From Eledone cirrhosa (taxonomy: Eukaryota > Mollusca > Cephalopoda > Octopoda > Eledonidae), in assembly GCA_964016885.1 (NCBI GenBank), contig OZ024759.1, forward strand, positions 27,206,418-27,270,417: 64,000 bases of DNA, read 5' to 3'. This document shows, piece after piece, positions 36,414 to 48,811 of this stretch. The translations under genes and the position numbers were made by a program. Position 1 is the first letter of the stretch, and every line of letters starts with the position of its first letter. The notes under the pieces were generated by a model. The model was not told the DNA's origin and made no database searches. It was given only the letters and a program-made list of their open reading frames with translations.

Positions 36414-36429
36414 TTATATATAATTCGTT
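35581..36429. other. Intergenic stretch with microsatellites
   Basis: Contains TA, TATG and CA microsatellites (36010-36080 and 36370-36420) and otherwise unrecognised sequence. No gene seen. Confidence 0.5.
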
Positions 36430-36556
36430 TCTGATTTAGGCACAAGGTCAGCAATTTAGGGAGAGGAAAAAGTCGACTAAATCGACCACAGTGCATCACT
36501 GGTACTTAATTATATACACCCCGTAAGGATGAAAGGCAAAGCTAACTTCGGCAGGA
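36430..36556 (-). mobile_element. SINE family 1, 3' part, antisense
   Basis: On the minus strand it shows the usual tail order: gaggttagctttgcctttca-like text, the ccttacggggt block, a damaged agtacc block, then tcgatttagtcgactttt and tgctgaccttgtgcctaaat. The tRNA-like head is missing. Confidence 0.8.
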
Positions 36557-37030
36557 TATATATAATTTATTAATGTTCAAACAGGGTACAAAAAGTGCTA
36601 CGTAAGGTTTCAAGGTCCATTAATGACCGTCACCCCAGATTGTGCCCGGTGCTGATATAGATTGAAAGATCGATCAAATTTGTGACCTATTCAATAGACT
36701 CATTGTTATCGCTTGATAATATGGTGTTTGTTTTTTATTTTTTAAATAACCTTATCCTGGTGAAATCAACAAGTTGGTGATAACCACTACCACCAACAGG
36801 AACACACCTCCAACAACAATAATACCAATACCACCACCAACATCATCATCAACAACAATATCACCACCACTACCACCAACAACAACAATAACACCATCAA
36901 CGACAGCAATAGGTGAAGCAGGAAAGGGGAAGTGAAAAAATGAAATATTTATTATTTTAAATTACTTAATAATTACGTTAAGTTTTAATAATTTAGTCCA
37001 CCTCTAACACCGACCAGTAGAGACAGATAC
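36557..37030. other. Upstream region of MFSD11, microsatellite-rich
   Basis: Holds CAA/CCA-type trinucleotide repeats at 36780-36910. I could not identify promoter elements of the downstream gene with confidence. Confidence 0.4.
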
Positions 37031-37032
37031 AT

Positions 37033-37255
37033 TATATATATATATATATATAAGAGGGAGAGATTTGTGTCTTTACTCTGACCTTTTTTTCTGTTTCTCC
37101 ATTGTAATCCTGTCTCTATTTTGTACTCCCGAAGAAGGGCTTAAACCCGACACGTCGAACTTTCTTTCCTCTTTCCAACAATTTAAAGCGTGAAACTAAT
37201 AAGACATTTTGTACCTCTGTTGTCTCCTTCAACTTTATATATATATATATATATA
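37033..37255 (+). repeat. TA-flanked repeat with a hairpin motif
   Basis: Lies between (TA)n at 37033-37052 and 37235-37254. It contains cccgaagaagggcttaaacc then cgacacgtcg, where ggg and ccc can pair. It resembles the repeat at 35296-35580. Confidence 0.5.
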
Positions 37256-37314
37256 GACAATAGCAACAAATATATGTAATATATAAATAATAGCACACAC
37301 ACAAATATATATAT

Positions 37315-37445
37315 AGTAATAATAATAAATTTGAAGACTAAAATCCAAAGAGGGCTCGATAAGGATAAATATATATCAAATATATAAGAACCCTAGAGCA
37401 AATATTTATTAAAATATTTATATATATATATATATATATATAACA
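37315..37445 (+). repeat. Dispersed repeat X, copy 1
   Basis: Shares aataataataaatttgaaga, aagagggctcgataagga and cctagagcaaatatttatta with copies at 40480-40630 and 51703-51860. It ends in (TA)n just 40 bp before the MFSD11 start codon, so it may lie in the 5' untranslated region or the promoter. Confidence 0.7.
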
Positions 37446-37484
37446 TTTAATTAGAACAAGAAGAACAACAATAATTAAAGCAAG

Positions 37485-37589
37485 ATGCCGCCCCAAAGTT
37501 TTTGTAACGCTAACATGTTTAATGTCATTTTATTGGGGTTAGCTTTTATGTTTGTCTTCACCGCATTCCAGACCACGTCCATGGTCCAG
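37485..37589 (+). CDS. MFSD11 coding exon 1
   Basis: Encodes residues 1-35, including most of membrane segment 1. The donor is caggtaaat and the intron is phase 0. Intron 1 (37590-43428) is 5.8 kb of repeats. Confidence 0.93.
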
Positions 37590-38121
37590 GTAAATATAAT
37601 TCTTCCATTTTTTTTTTATTTTTACCTTAGATATATACACACACACCATATATTCTTTTTACCTTATATATACACTGTTCACTTTCCTGACATTTGTACA
37701 TTATTCTATGTACCATACATGCACCTTTGATGATTTGTAGTGCACCTGAGCACTGTACACAATAATTTCATTATTATTATATATATATACATATATATAT
37801 GGTGGCTGCCAACTCGTTTTTGAGTATGGCCACTACTTTATATCCATGTAGGAGAACCCCTACCGATGCGCTATACAAGTATGACTTTTTAGTCCAGCCA
37901 GCGACTTGAAAACTCATGTACAAACACTAAACCTGTGACAATTATTGACACATAGTGCTGGGCCATGGCACCATGTGACGACAAGTGCAGAGAGATCTCC
38001 AGATATAAAGCAATGCCTGTGCCGTGAAGCTTTTATAGTGAGCAAAGGCAGTGCACAAAGCCAGTCCCACTCTCTTAACCAAGATGATATTTACCAAAAA
38101 GAAGAGCAAGTCAACATCATT

Positions 38122-38162
<41 letters not shown>

Positions 38163-40900
38163 CAATTCGATTAGTACCTGCTATATAGTAGATACAACTT
38201 CGATTCATACCCAATGTTATATATATATATCTGTGTGTGTATCCCTGGTTCAATCGGGGGGTAACCACAGTAAGTAAGGTACTCAATACATAGCAGAGTA
38301 TAAATATTTAATATCTTTCGAATGAAACAGTTCTAGTCCTGTAGAAGCCATTTCTATATAGATATATATATATATACACACACACACACCATATATTTTT
38401 ACCTTATCATCATCATCATTTTACGTCCACTTTTCCCTGCTTGCAAGGGTGGGACGGGAACTGATTCTGGCTTGATTTCTACAGCTGGATGCCCTTCCTA
38501 ACACCAACCTCATTTACAGTGAGTGCTGGGTGCTTTTTTGCCGTGGCACCTCCACGACCACTTTGCAGTGGAATGATATGAACCCCAGTCCCTATCATCT
38601 CATTTCTACAGCTGAGTAAACTGGAGCAATGTGAAATAAAGTGTCTTGCTCAAGGAAGCAACTCATCACCCGGTCTGAGAATTGAACTCACAACCTTTCG
38701 ATTGCAAGGCCAATGTTCTAACCACTAAGCCATGTGCCTCCCACATATATATATATATATATATATTTGTATATTACTAAGGGCAGGTGGTTAGCATGTC
38801 TAAGGAAAGAATTGCTGGACAGATTCTACAGGCAAAACCAACCAGCAAGAGACCCAGGGATGGAACCCGAACAAAATGGTTGGATAACATCCAGAGGCTT
38901 GGCTGGTCTCACTTGGGGGATACAGCCGGATCAGTTGGCGATGGACCTGCTGGAAGGAGTGTCTTTGATGACTTTGATGCCTGCATGACCCTCTCAGGAA
39001 TAAGTGGGTGAAGATGATATATAAGTATATTTATAACATTATGTTTTGTCTTCTATTCGCCCCGGTACCACCTGTATTTTTCCGCATTATACTGGCTTTC
39101 TGAACAATATGTATGTGTATGTATATATATGTGTGTTTGTGAGTGTATATATATATATATATGTTGGTACCAAAGAACATCCAGTCCAGATTAAAGAGTT
39201 TGTGTAGGTTTCATGACAAAAATGCACCCAGTCCACACTGTAGGGTGGTCATGTAAGAGACATGGTAAAAAGGCTCACAGTCCACACTGTAAATGTGGTT
39301 GGTGTTAGGAAGGGCATCCAGCCGTAGAAAAGCTCCCAGATACAGTCCTATATGAGTAAGACACTCCATTGCATCTTCCTTCTACTGGGATTTCCTGGCA
39401 CTTTACCCAGTGGTCATCCTCCATGCGCATCACATGTCCATACCATCTCAGTCTTTTCTCCCGCTCACCACAACTTATCCCTCTTATACAGTTTCTCAAT
39501 TCATCTATGCTTGGTCATTCACGCATATTGACATTGCACATCCAACGGAGCATGCTTGCTTCATTTCTCTCCAGCCGTCGCATATCTCTATAGTTGCTGC
39601 TCATGTCTCACTACCATGCAGTAGCACACATCTCACACAGGCATCATATAACCGGCCTTTCGTACACAGGGAGAAACCCTTCTTTGTCAACAGAGGAAGC
39701 AGCTCCCTAAACTTCTTCCAACCTATCCTTATTCTAGATACTATGGCCTCAGAACAGCCCCCTCCCATGCTAATCTGATCACCTAGGTACCGGAAGCTAT
39801 CAACCACTTCTATAGAACCAACCAGCATTTCAAAAATGTGTCTATCACTGCGATTACTACTGTCAAATTTCCCAGTACATCTACTGCTGCATACGTAGTT
39901 TTCCCTACCTGTTAGTTTGCCTACTATCCCACTACATCTCTTGTGTACCCAAGATCTACATTGCATACATTTTATAGAATTTATGCCAGTTCCTTTTCTA
40001 CATATCGAACATGGCCATTTCCCTGATGGAATCAGAGTTTTGTCCTCTTTTCTATTTATCAACACTTTTGTCTTAGCTATGTTCACTCTGAGTCCTCTTG
40101 ATCCTAACTGCTGTTTCAATGGCCAGAATTTCTTCTCTAGTTCCTCTACTGATTCTGCTATAAGAACCAGATCATCAGCATAGAGAAGTTCCCATGGGTA
40201 GCCAGTCTTAAACTCCTCTGTTATGGCTTGGAGGACTATAATGAACAAGAGCGGGCTGAGGACCAAACCCTGATGTACTCCGAATTGTATCTGGAATTCC
40301 TCACTAAACTCCATTCCTACTCTCACGTTACTGACAGCACCTCTGTACATAGCTTGCACTGTACTCACAAGCCATTCCTCTACACCTAGTTTGCTTAGGA
40401 ACCACCAGATGACAGATCGGGGGTACCCTATCAAAGGCCTTCTCTAGGTCAACAAAAGCTAAGTATATATATATATATATAAATAGTAGTAATAATAATA
40501 ATAATAATAAATGTGAAGACTGAAGTCCGAAGGATTATATATATATAAAACCATAGAGCAAATATTTAAGATGAAAGCAGCGATTCTTTGCTTAAACTTT
40601 AATCTGTTATTTTAATAAATATATATATATGGCATGGGCAATACAATACAATAGGAGGAAACATAATAGTACCACTGATGATGTTGCAGATGTGTGACGA
40701 AAGAATTTTGATAGACTATATATATATATATTCATATCGGTATTTTTAACCGTTGGTCAATCAATGATAAACATTGATTGCCAAAAAAATTAACTATGGA
40801 GATATAAAAGCTACAGAAGCGAAAACCAACCAAACAGTGAGTGTGTTCTGTTATTATTTCTGGCAATATTATAACAATATGACCCTCACCAAGTATAACA

Positions 40901-40941
<41 letters not shown>

Positions 40942-43900
40942 TATATACCACCAGCACTACTACTACTGCTATGTGTATGTAGTCATTGAGATTCTCCCCT
41001 AGTTCAACTTTGTACTCCCTATTGTTACTCTGTAAGTTTTACATCTAATTGTTGTAGTTTCAATGAAGCCAAACAACAACATGAACTTTATACTTGGATT
41101 TATTTTAGATATATATGTGTGTGCGTGTGTGTAGATTTGTCACAATAACGTAAATTTTATACCTGTATAATATGGGCTGTGGATTGGTGGAATCTGTAGA
41201 GCGCTGGCTCTTGAGTTCTGGTTTCAAATCTCGCTTAGGTCAAATTGTGTATTCCCAGTGTGTTGGATGTGTGTGTTGGTTTGTTTGTCTATGCAAAGCT
41301 GTGAGTATGTTTGTGTGTCAGACTGTGAAAAATCTACATATATATATATATATATTATTAGAAAGTGAGGTTTTTTTACCAAAAGGAAAAATAACCGAGG
41401 TGTCCTACATGAGTGAAAGTATAAAGGAAAGAAGATGAAATCGAAAATGCAACTGGAGTTTTATTTTTTTTAAAATATATATATTTATTTGCTTCCTTTA
41501 CCGGTTTCGCAGTTCTTCTGCTTTTCAAAAGTAGAGTTGAGATGGAGGGTCTGTGGTTTTTCTCACATCATATATATATATGACTATCCAGGAAAAACTT
41601 GAACCGTTAAGTTATTTTTTCCTGGTTATGTCAATATTTATAAAAGAAACTTTGTATTTTATCTGATGAGAGCATACTAAAGTGTTGGTACCCTTGAAAT
41701 ATATATAATAGAATAAATATGGTTTTATAAATATAGTTTCCATTTATTTAATATCATTGAATATTATACTCCAGAAAACTTGTTGAGTGCTTTGAATCAG
41801 TTATAAACATTTATATTTGTTGAATTACCAACAAATTGAATATCCCTTTTGATTATATATATATGTTTACTCAGTTTACTCAGCTGTAGAAATGAGATGA
41901 TAGGGACTGGGGTCCCTATCATTCCACTGCAAAGTGGTCGTGGAGGTGCCACGGCAAAAAAGCACCCAGCACTCACTGTAAATGAGGTTGGTGTTAGGAA
42001 GGGCATCCAGCTGTAGAAATCAAGCCAGAATCAGTTCCCGTCCCACCCTTGCAAGCAGGGAAAAGCGGACGTAAAATGAAATGATGATGATGATGATGAT
42101 GTATATGTGTATATATATGTATATGTATATGTGTATGTCAGGTCACCAGTTGGTGCTACTGGTAACATGTATTCCAGTACAACCTGTCCCATGGTCGGGT
42201 CGTTGGCGACTAAACTGGCAAACCCACCAAGGTTTCTTGGTGAGGAGGGTGACTTTGGACATCCTGCAGGACTAAAAACAAAACCTGTCAAAGGGAAAAG
42301 GAACTCTTAAGAGTCAATGGCCATCCAAAATCACCGGGAGAGATGACCCCTTAGCCTTTGTCAAGGCAGAATTCTAGGAGAAGGAAAACTCTGATATAAC
42401 ACCTGCAACCCTGATGGTATCCAATGATGTTGACTTGTTCTTCTTTTTGGTAAATATCATCTTGGTTAAGAGACTGGGACTGGCTTTGTGCAGAGCCTTT
42501 GCTCACTATAAAAGCTTCACGGCACAGGCATTGCTTTATATCTGGAGATCTCTCTGTACTTGTCGTCACATGGTACCATGGGCCCAGCACTATGTGTCAA
42601 TAATTGTCACAAGTGTAGTGTTTGTACCAGAGTTTTCAAGTCGCTGGCTGGACTAAAAAGTCACACTCATTCAGCGCATCGGTAGGGGTTCTCCTACATG
42701 GATATAAAGTAGTGGCCGTACTCGAAAACGAGTTGGCAGCCACCATATGTGTATGTATATATATATATGTATATGTGTATGTATATATATATGTATATGT
42801 GTATGTATATATATGTATATATATATATATATGGTGATGGTCATGTTGCCAGTATTGCTAATAAAAATCACAAAACAAATACAAACAAATACATAAACAT
42901 ATATATATATATATAAGGTTTAGAAAAGGCACCAAAGAATCAATACGTTTTTAAGCTAACACGTTTCAGTCGCCTGAACCCTATTGCATTGAGCTTTAAA
43001 ACCTCTGGTAAAGTTTCTACCCAATAATAACAATACTATTTTTGTTATTAATATTAAACATATATATATATATATGTAGAAGTTCTATTTAAATTGTTGG
43101 GATACAACAAGCAAATATTTTTATAACTGATATAAAGCACTCAACAAATTATTGGAGTAAAAATACGATATATTAACAAATGGAAACTATAATAGTATAA
43201 ATAAATTTAAAACCCCACTATCCGGGAGCTTCCAACAGAAATGATCGCATTTTTTAAGGGTATGTCAATATTTATTTATAAAACTGATCTATATTATATT
43301 TTATCTGATGAAAGCACACCATAATTTAACTTGGTGTCCTTGAAATATGTATAATGAAATAAATATGGTTTTATAAATATAGCTTCCATTTGTTAATATA
43401 TCGTATATATATATACATTTCTTTTCAGAAAACTGTTCTCCAAAGTGCTGCAAATGACTCAAAACAAGGCGATGCCTATGCAAGGTAGATAAAATATTCT
43501 TTATTATATATGCGGTGGATTGGCACTATCGGTTGAGGGTCGGACACCATGCTTTGCAGCATAGAGTTATGGCCTTTTACGTTCTGAGTTCAAATCTCAT
43601 CCTTATGGGGTCGATAAAGTACCGGTAATACACTAGGATAATTGCTGGCTTTGTGCCAAAAGTTGAAACAATTATATATCTTATATATCTTGAGCCAGTT
43701 CAGTTATATATCTTATAAATGTAACCAATTTATTTATATATCTTATAAATGTAACCAATTTATTTATATATCTTATAAATGTAACCAGTTCATTTATATA
43801 TCTTATAAATGTAACCAGTTCATTTGTATATCTTATAAATGTAACCAGTTCAGTTATATATCTTATAAATGTAACCAGTTCAGTTATATATCTTATAAAT

Positions 43901-46900
43901 GTAACCAATTTATTTATATATCTTATAAATGTAACCAGTTCATTTGTATATCTTATAAATATAACCAGTTCAGTTATATATCTTATAAATGTAACCAGTT
44001 CATTTATATATCTTATAAATGTAACCAGTTCATTTATATATCTTATAAATGTAACCAGTTCATTTATATATCTTATAAATGTAACCAGTTCATTTATATA
44101 TCTTATAAATGTAACCAGTTCATTTGTATATCTTATAAATGTAACCAGTTCAGTTATATATCTTATAAATGTAACCAGTTCATTTATATATCTTATAAAT
44201 GTAACCAGTTCATTTATATATCTTATAAATGTAACCAGTTCAGTTATATATCTTATAAATGTAACCAGTTCATTTATATATCTTATAAATGTAACCAGTT
44301 CAGTTATATATCTTATAAATGTAACCAATTCATTTGTATATCTTATAAATGTAACCAGTTCATTTATATATCTTATAAATGTAACCAGTTCATTTGTATA
44401 TCTTATAAATGTAACCAGTTCATTTATATATCTTATAAATGTAACCAGTTCATTTATATATCTTATAAATGTAACCAGTTCATTTGTATATCTTATAAAT
44501 GTAACCAGTTCATTTATATATCTTATAAATGTAACCAGTTCATTTATATATCTTATAAATGTAACCAGTTCATTTGTATATCTTATAAATGTAACCAGTT
44601 CATTTATATATCTTATAAATGTAACCAGTTCAGTTATATATCTTATAAATGTAACCAGTTCAGTTATATATCTTATAAATGTAACCAGTTCAGTTATATA
44701 TCTTATAAATGTAACCAGTTCATTTGTATATCTTATAAATGTAACCAGTTCAGTTATATATCTTATAAATGTAACCAATTCATTTATATATCTTATAAAT
44801 GTAACCAGTTCATTTATATATCTTATAAATGTAACCAGTTCATTTATATATCTTATAAATGTAACCAGTTCAGTTATATATCTTATAAATGTAACCAGTT
44901 CATTTATATATCTTATAAATGTAACCAGTTCATTTATATATCTTATAAATGTAACCAATTCATTTGTATATCTTATAAATGTAACCAGTTCAGTTATATA
45001 TCTTATAAATGTAACCAGTTCATTTGTTCTATATCTTATAAATGTAACCAGTTCATTTGTATATCTTGTAATCACTTGGTTGATGGCAGCCGTCCTTGCT
45101 GGCGTTGAAGAGACGACCATTATCTTAGGTGGCGTGTGCATCAAACAAGAAAACTGGTCAGGCTTGGGGATGGAGCTGATCATCCAATACAACCATGAAA
45201 ACATCGAGGCCATCCCCGAAATGATCAACCTTGGATGACAGCATCCACCTACCTGCAGCTGTTTGGTGACCATGGTGAAAGAGGTTGTATGGTGGACATG
45301 TCTGAAAGAGTTGAAGATGAGCACTTTCCTCTTTGGTGACGCTCTCATTAACTTTTTCAGGTTTCACCTGAAAAGGAAAATCCGGATGGAGAGGGAAGTT
45401 CTGCCTTCCAGCCAGTTTGTTGAAAGTTGGGAGAGAGAGGCAAGGATGGCCTGTGTGAATGGGCCTGCCCTGTGCATGTGCCTGTAGTATTGTAGGAGGA
45501 CAACTGAGAGACAGCATTTGCTCTTGCAGACAGGGTGACTGTGGCTTTTGTGGGCTTTCTCCACGAGTAACCCTCAGTGGTCTCCCCGTATTGGAGATTT
45601 TTCCTTTGTTTCAATTTCTTTGTTACAACTTTTGTTTTTGTTTCCTTTTGTTTTACACACAGAAACCCATATTTGTACTGTCCTTAATGTATTTTTTTGT
45701 AAACCCCTTGTGGAGGTTTCGCAGTATTGGTAGAGCGTCAGACACCATGCTTTGCAGCACAGAGTTATGGCCTTTTACGTTCTGAGTTCAAAACCCGCCG
45801 ATGTTAACTTTGTTTTTCATCCTTACAGGGTCGATAAAATAAAGTACCAGTAACGTACTGGGGTTGATTTAAACGATTTTCCCCCCGCCCCCAAAATTGC
45901 TGGCCTTGTGCCTATATAAGAAACCATTATTATTCATTCATATATATATTTGTTATTTTTTCCAACTCTAGTCTTGGTATTATCTACTCAGTCTTCTCCA
46001 TCTGTAACTGGATTGCTCCGGTCATCATATTTTGGTGTGGCACCAAAATATCTATGATAATTGGTGGTATCACCTACCTGTGAGTATAACACACATATGT
46101 ATCTACACTATCACCACCACCACCACCTATATTCACTACAGGCACCACCCCTTACTTTCAACACGGACACCGTCACCACCACAGACACCATCACTTCCAC
46201 CACCACCACCTACATTCACCACAGACACCACCACACACACACACTTCCACAACATTCACCACAGATACTACCACCCACAACATTCACCACAGACACTACT
46301 ACCAGTACCCTAATCATCATCATTATCATCATTGTAATAGCGGTGGATTGGCAGTATTGGTAGAGTGTCGGATGCCATGCTTTGACGCATAGAGTCACGG
46401 CCCTTGCCATTCTCAGTTCAAATCCCGCCGAGGTTAACTTTGCCTTTCATCCGTACGGGGTCGATAAAATAAAGTACCAGTAATGTACTGGGTAATTTGC
46501 TGGCCTTGTGCCTAAAGTAGAAACAATTATTATTTTTGGCAACAGGGCACTGGATTGGTAGAACTGGTGGAACGTCGGACAACATGCTTAGCAGCATAGT
46601 GTTACAGCCCTTTACGTTCTGAGTTCCAAACCCACTGAGGTTAGCTTTGCCTTTCATCTTTACAGGGTCGATAAAATAAAGTACCAGTAATGCACTGGGG
46701 TCAATTAAATCAACTTTCCCCTCCACCCCCACCCAAGAAAATTGCTGGCCTTGTGCTTAAATCAGAAACCATTATTATTTTTGGCAATATTAGGATAACA
46801 TGACCCCCACCCCACCCTCAATATAACAATATCTGATTAATATATATATAATGTTTAAAATCAATAATTTGATTATATTTCTTAATATTTTCAGGCTGTT

Positions 46901-48776
46901 TATTTTGTCTTTCCTGAAACCCATATACTGGACCCTCTATGTAGGATCTGTCCTGATTGGGTTTGGAGCAGCGGGTAAGTCCCCTTATTCTCTATTAACC
47001 CCTTACTATTTATTAGTCTATATTTACTATTATATTTTCGCAGTAAAGGCTTTACCTCACATAATATCTCACATAGCATTTACATTACTCTATATTTACT
47101 ATTATATTTTCGCAGTAAAGACTTTACCTCACATAATATCTCACATAGCATTTACTATTATATTTTCGCAGTAAAGCCTTTACCTCACATAATTACCTCA
47201 CATAGCATTTACATTACTCTATATTTACTATTATATTTTCACGGTAAAGGTTTTACCTCACATAATATCAGATCTACGAAATTTCGATCTTATTTATTTT
47301 GAGAACAATACCTTAACATCAATATGAGCAGCCAATTACTGTTAGTTTGAACAGAAAGGGGTGAGAGAATTCTGGCCGGATACGTCCGGTTTAAATGCTA
47401 AAGTGTTAACACACTCATTATGATTCTCTCCTCGTAGTGTTCAGAAACTCAGCTATATTTCTATCATCATCATCATCACAGTTTAATGGCCCTTTTTCAA
47501 CGCTAGCATGGGTTAGACGAGTTGACCTGTGGTGAGCAATGCTAGGTCAGGTGACCATGTCTTGCTCCTACAGAATCGATTTTGGCTTCGTTTCTACAGC
47601 TGGATGCCCTCTTAACGGCAACCACATTTACAGTGAGTACTGGATGCTTTTTGTCATGACACCTACATGACCACTTAACGGTGTGGGTTGTGGGCTTTTT
47701 GTCATGGCACCTTGATGACTACTTTACAGTGTGGGTTGGGTGCTTTTTATCATGACAGCTAGATCACCACTTTACAGTGTGGGTTGGGTGCCTTTGTCGT
47801 GACACCTACACAACTAATTTACAGTGTGAGTTGGGTGCTTTTTGTCATAACACCTACACGACCCATTTACAGTGTAGGTTGGGTGCTTTTTGTCATAACA
47901 CCTACACGACCACTTTACAGTGTGGGCTTGGGACTTTTTATCATGTCGCCATCACAACCACTTTATGAGTTTCATAATATATAATGTTTCAACTTTACCA
48001 TTTCAGTTATTTGGACGGCACAAGGAGCATTCCTCACCAATAACTCTAACTCTGAGACAATGTCTAGAAACAGTGGAATATTTTGGGCTCTTTTACAGTG
48101 CAGGTAAGTGTTTGTGTATGGATATGGATATGTGCACATGTATATATTTTAGTGTATATATATATATATATATGGAGGCACATGGCCTAGTGGTTAGAGC
48201 ATTGGCCTTGCAATCGAAAGGTTGTGAGTTCAATTCTCAGACCGGATGATGTGTTGTTTCCTTGAGCAAGACACATTATTTCACATTGCTCCAGTTTACT
48301 CAGCTGTAGAAATGAGATGATAGGGACTGGGGTCCATATCATTCCACTGCAAAGTGGTCGTGGAGGTGCTATGGCAAAAAAGCACCCAGCACTCACTGTA
48401 AATGAGGTTGGTGTTAGGAAGGGCATCCAGCTGTAGAAATCAAGCCAGCATCAGTTCCCGTCCCACCCTTGCAAGCAAGGAAAAAGCGGACGTAAAATGA
48501 AATGATGATGATGATATATATATACACACACACGCATATGTATATATTAAATTCTGTCTTCCTAACAACAACTCATCTCTGGCCGATCTTCGCAGGGATA
48601 CTCCATTGATAATGGGTTTTTAAACCCGAAAATATTTGGGATAATTAAATTTGCTAAGGTAAGATTCTATTGTTATCTTGGCACCTTTAATTTTCTAATG
48701 TATTGTCTGGTTTTTTTAAATTATTTAAATTTGTATTTCCTATTCAAAAATGTTTCAAGTAAGCTACATCACTCTG

Positions 48777-48811
<35 letters not shown>

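Noticed and set aside
37430..37470. (TA)n just before the MFSD11 start as a TATA box
   Set aside because: Such tracts occur everywhere in the window, so position alone is no evidence of a promoter.
38187..38742. Frames of 60-90 codons across SINEs (for example text like MPFLTPTSFTVSAGCFF)
   Set aside because: The same peptide appears wherever a family 2 SINE occurs and has no other coding support.
43642..45348. Two long overlapping open frames of 488 and 555 codons
   Set aside because: Both come from a 30-bp tandem repeat whose length is a multiple of three. The repeat is inside an MFSD11 intron.
47920..48249. A 109-codon frame overlapping exon 5
   Set aside because: It reads exon 5 in a different frame from MFSD11 and runs into a SINE. 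Only the MFSD11 frame fits the splice phases and the family text.
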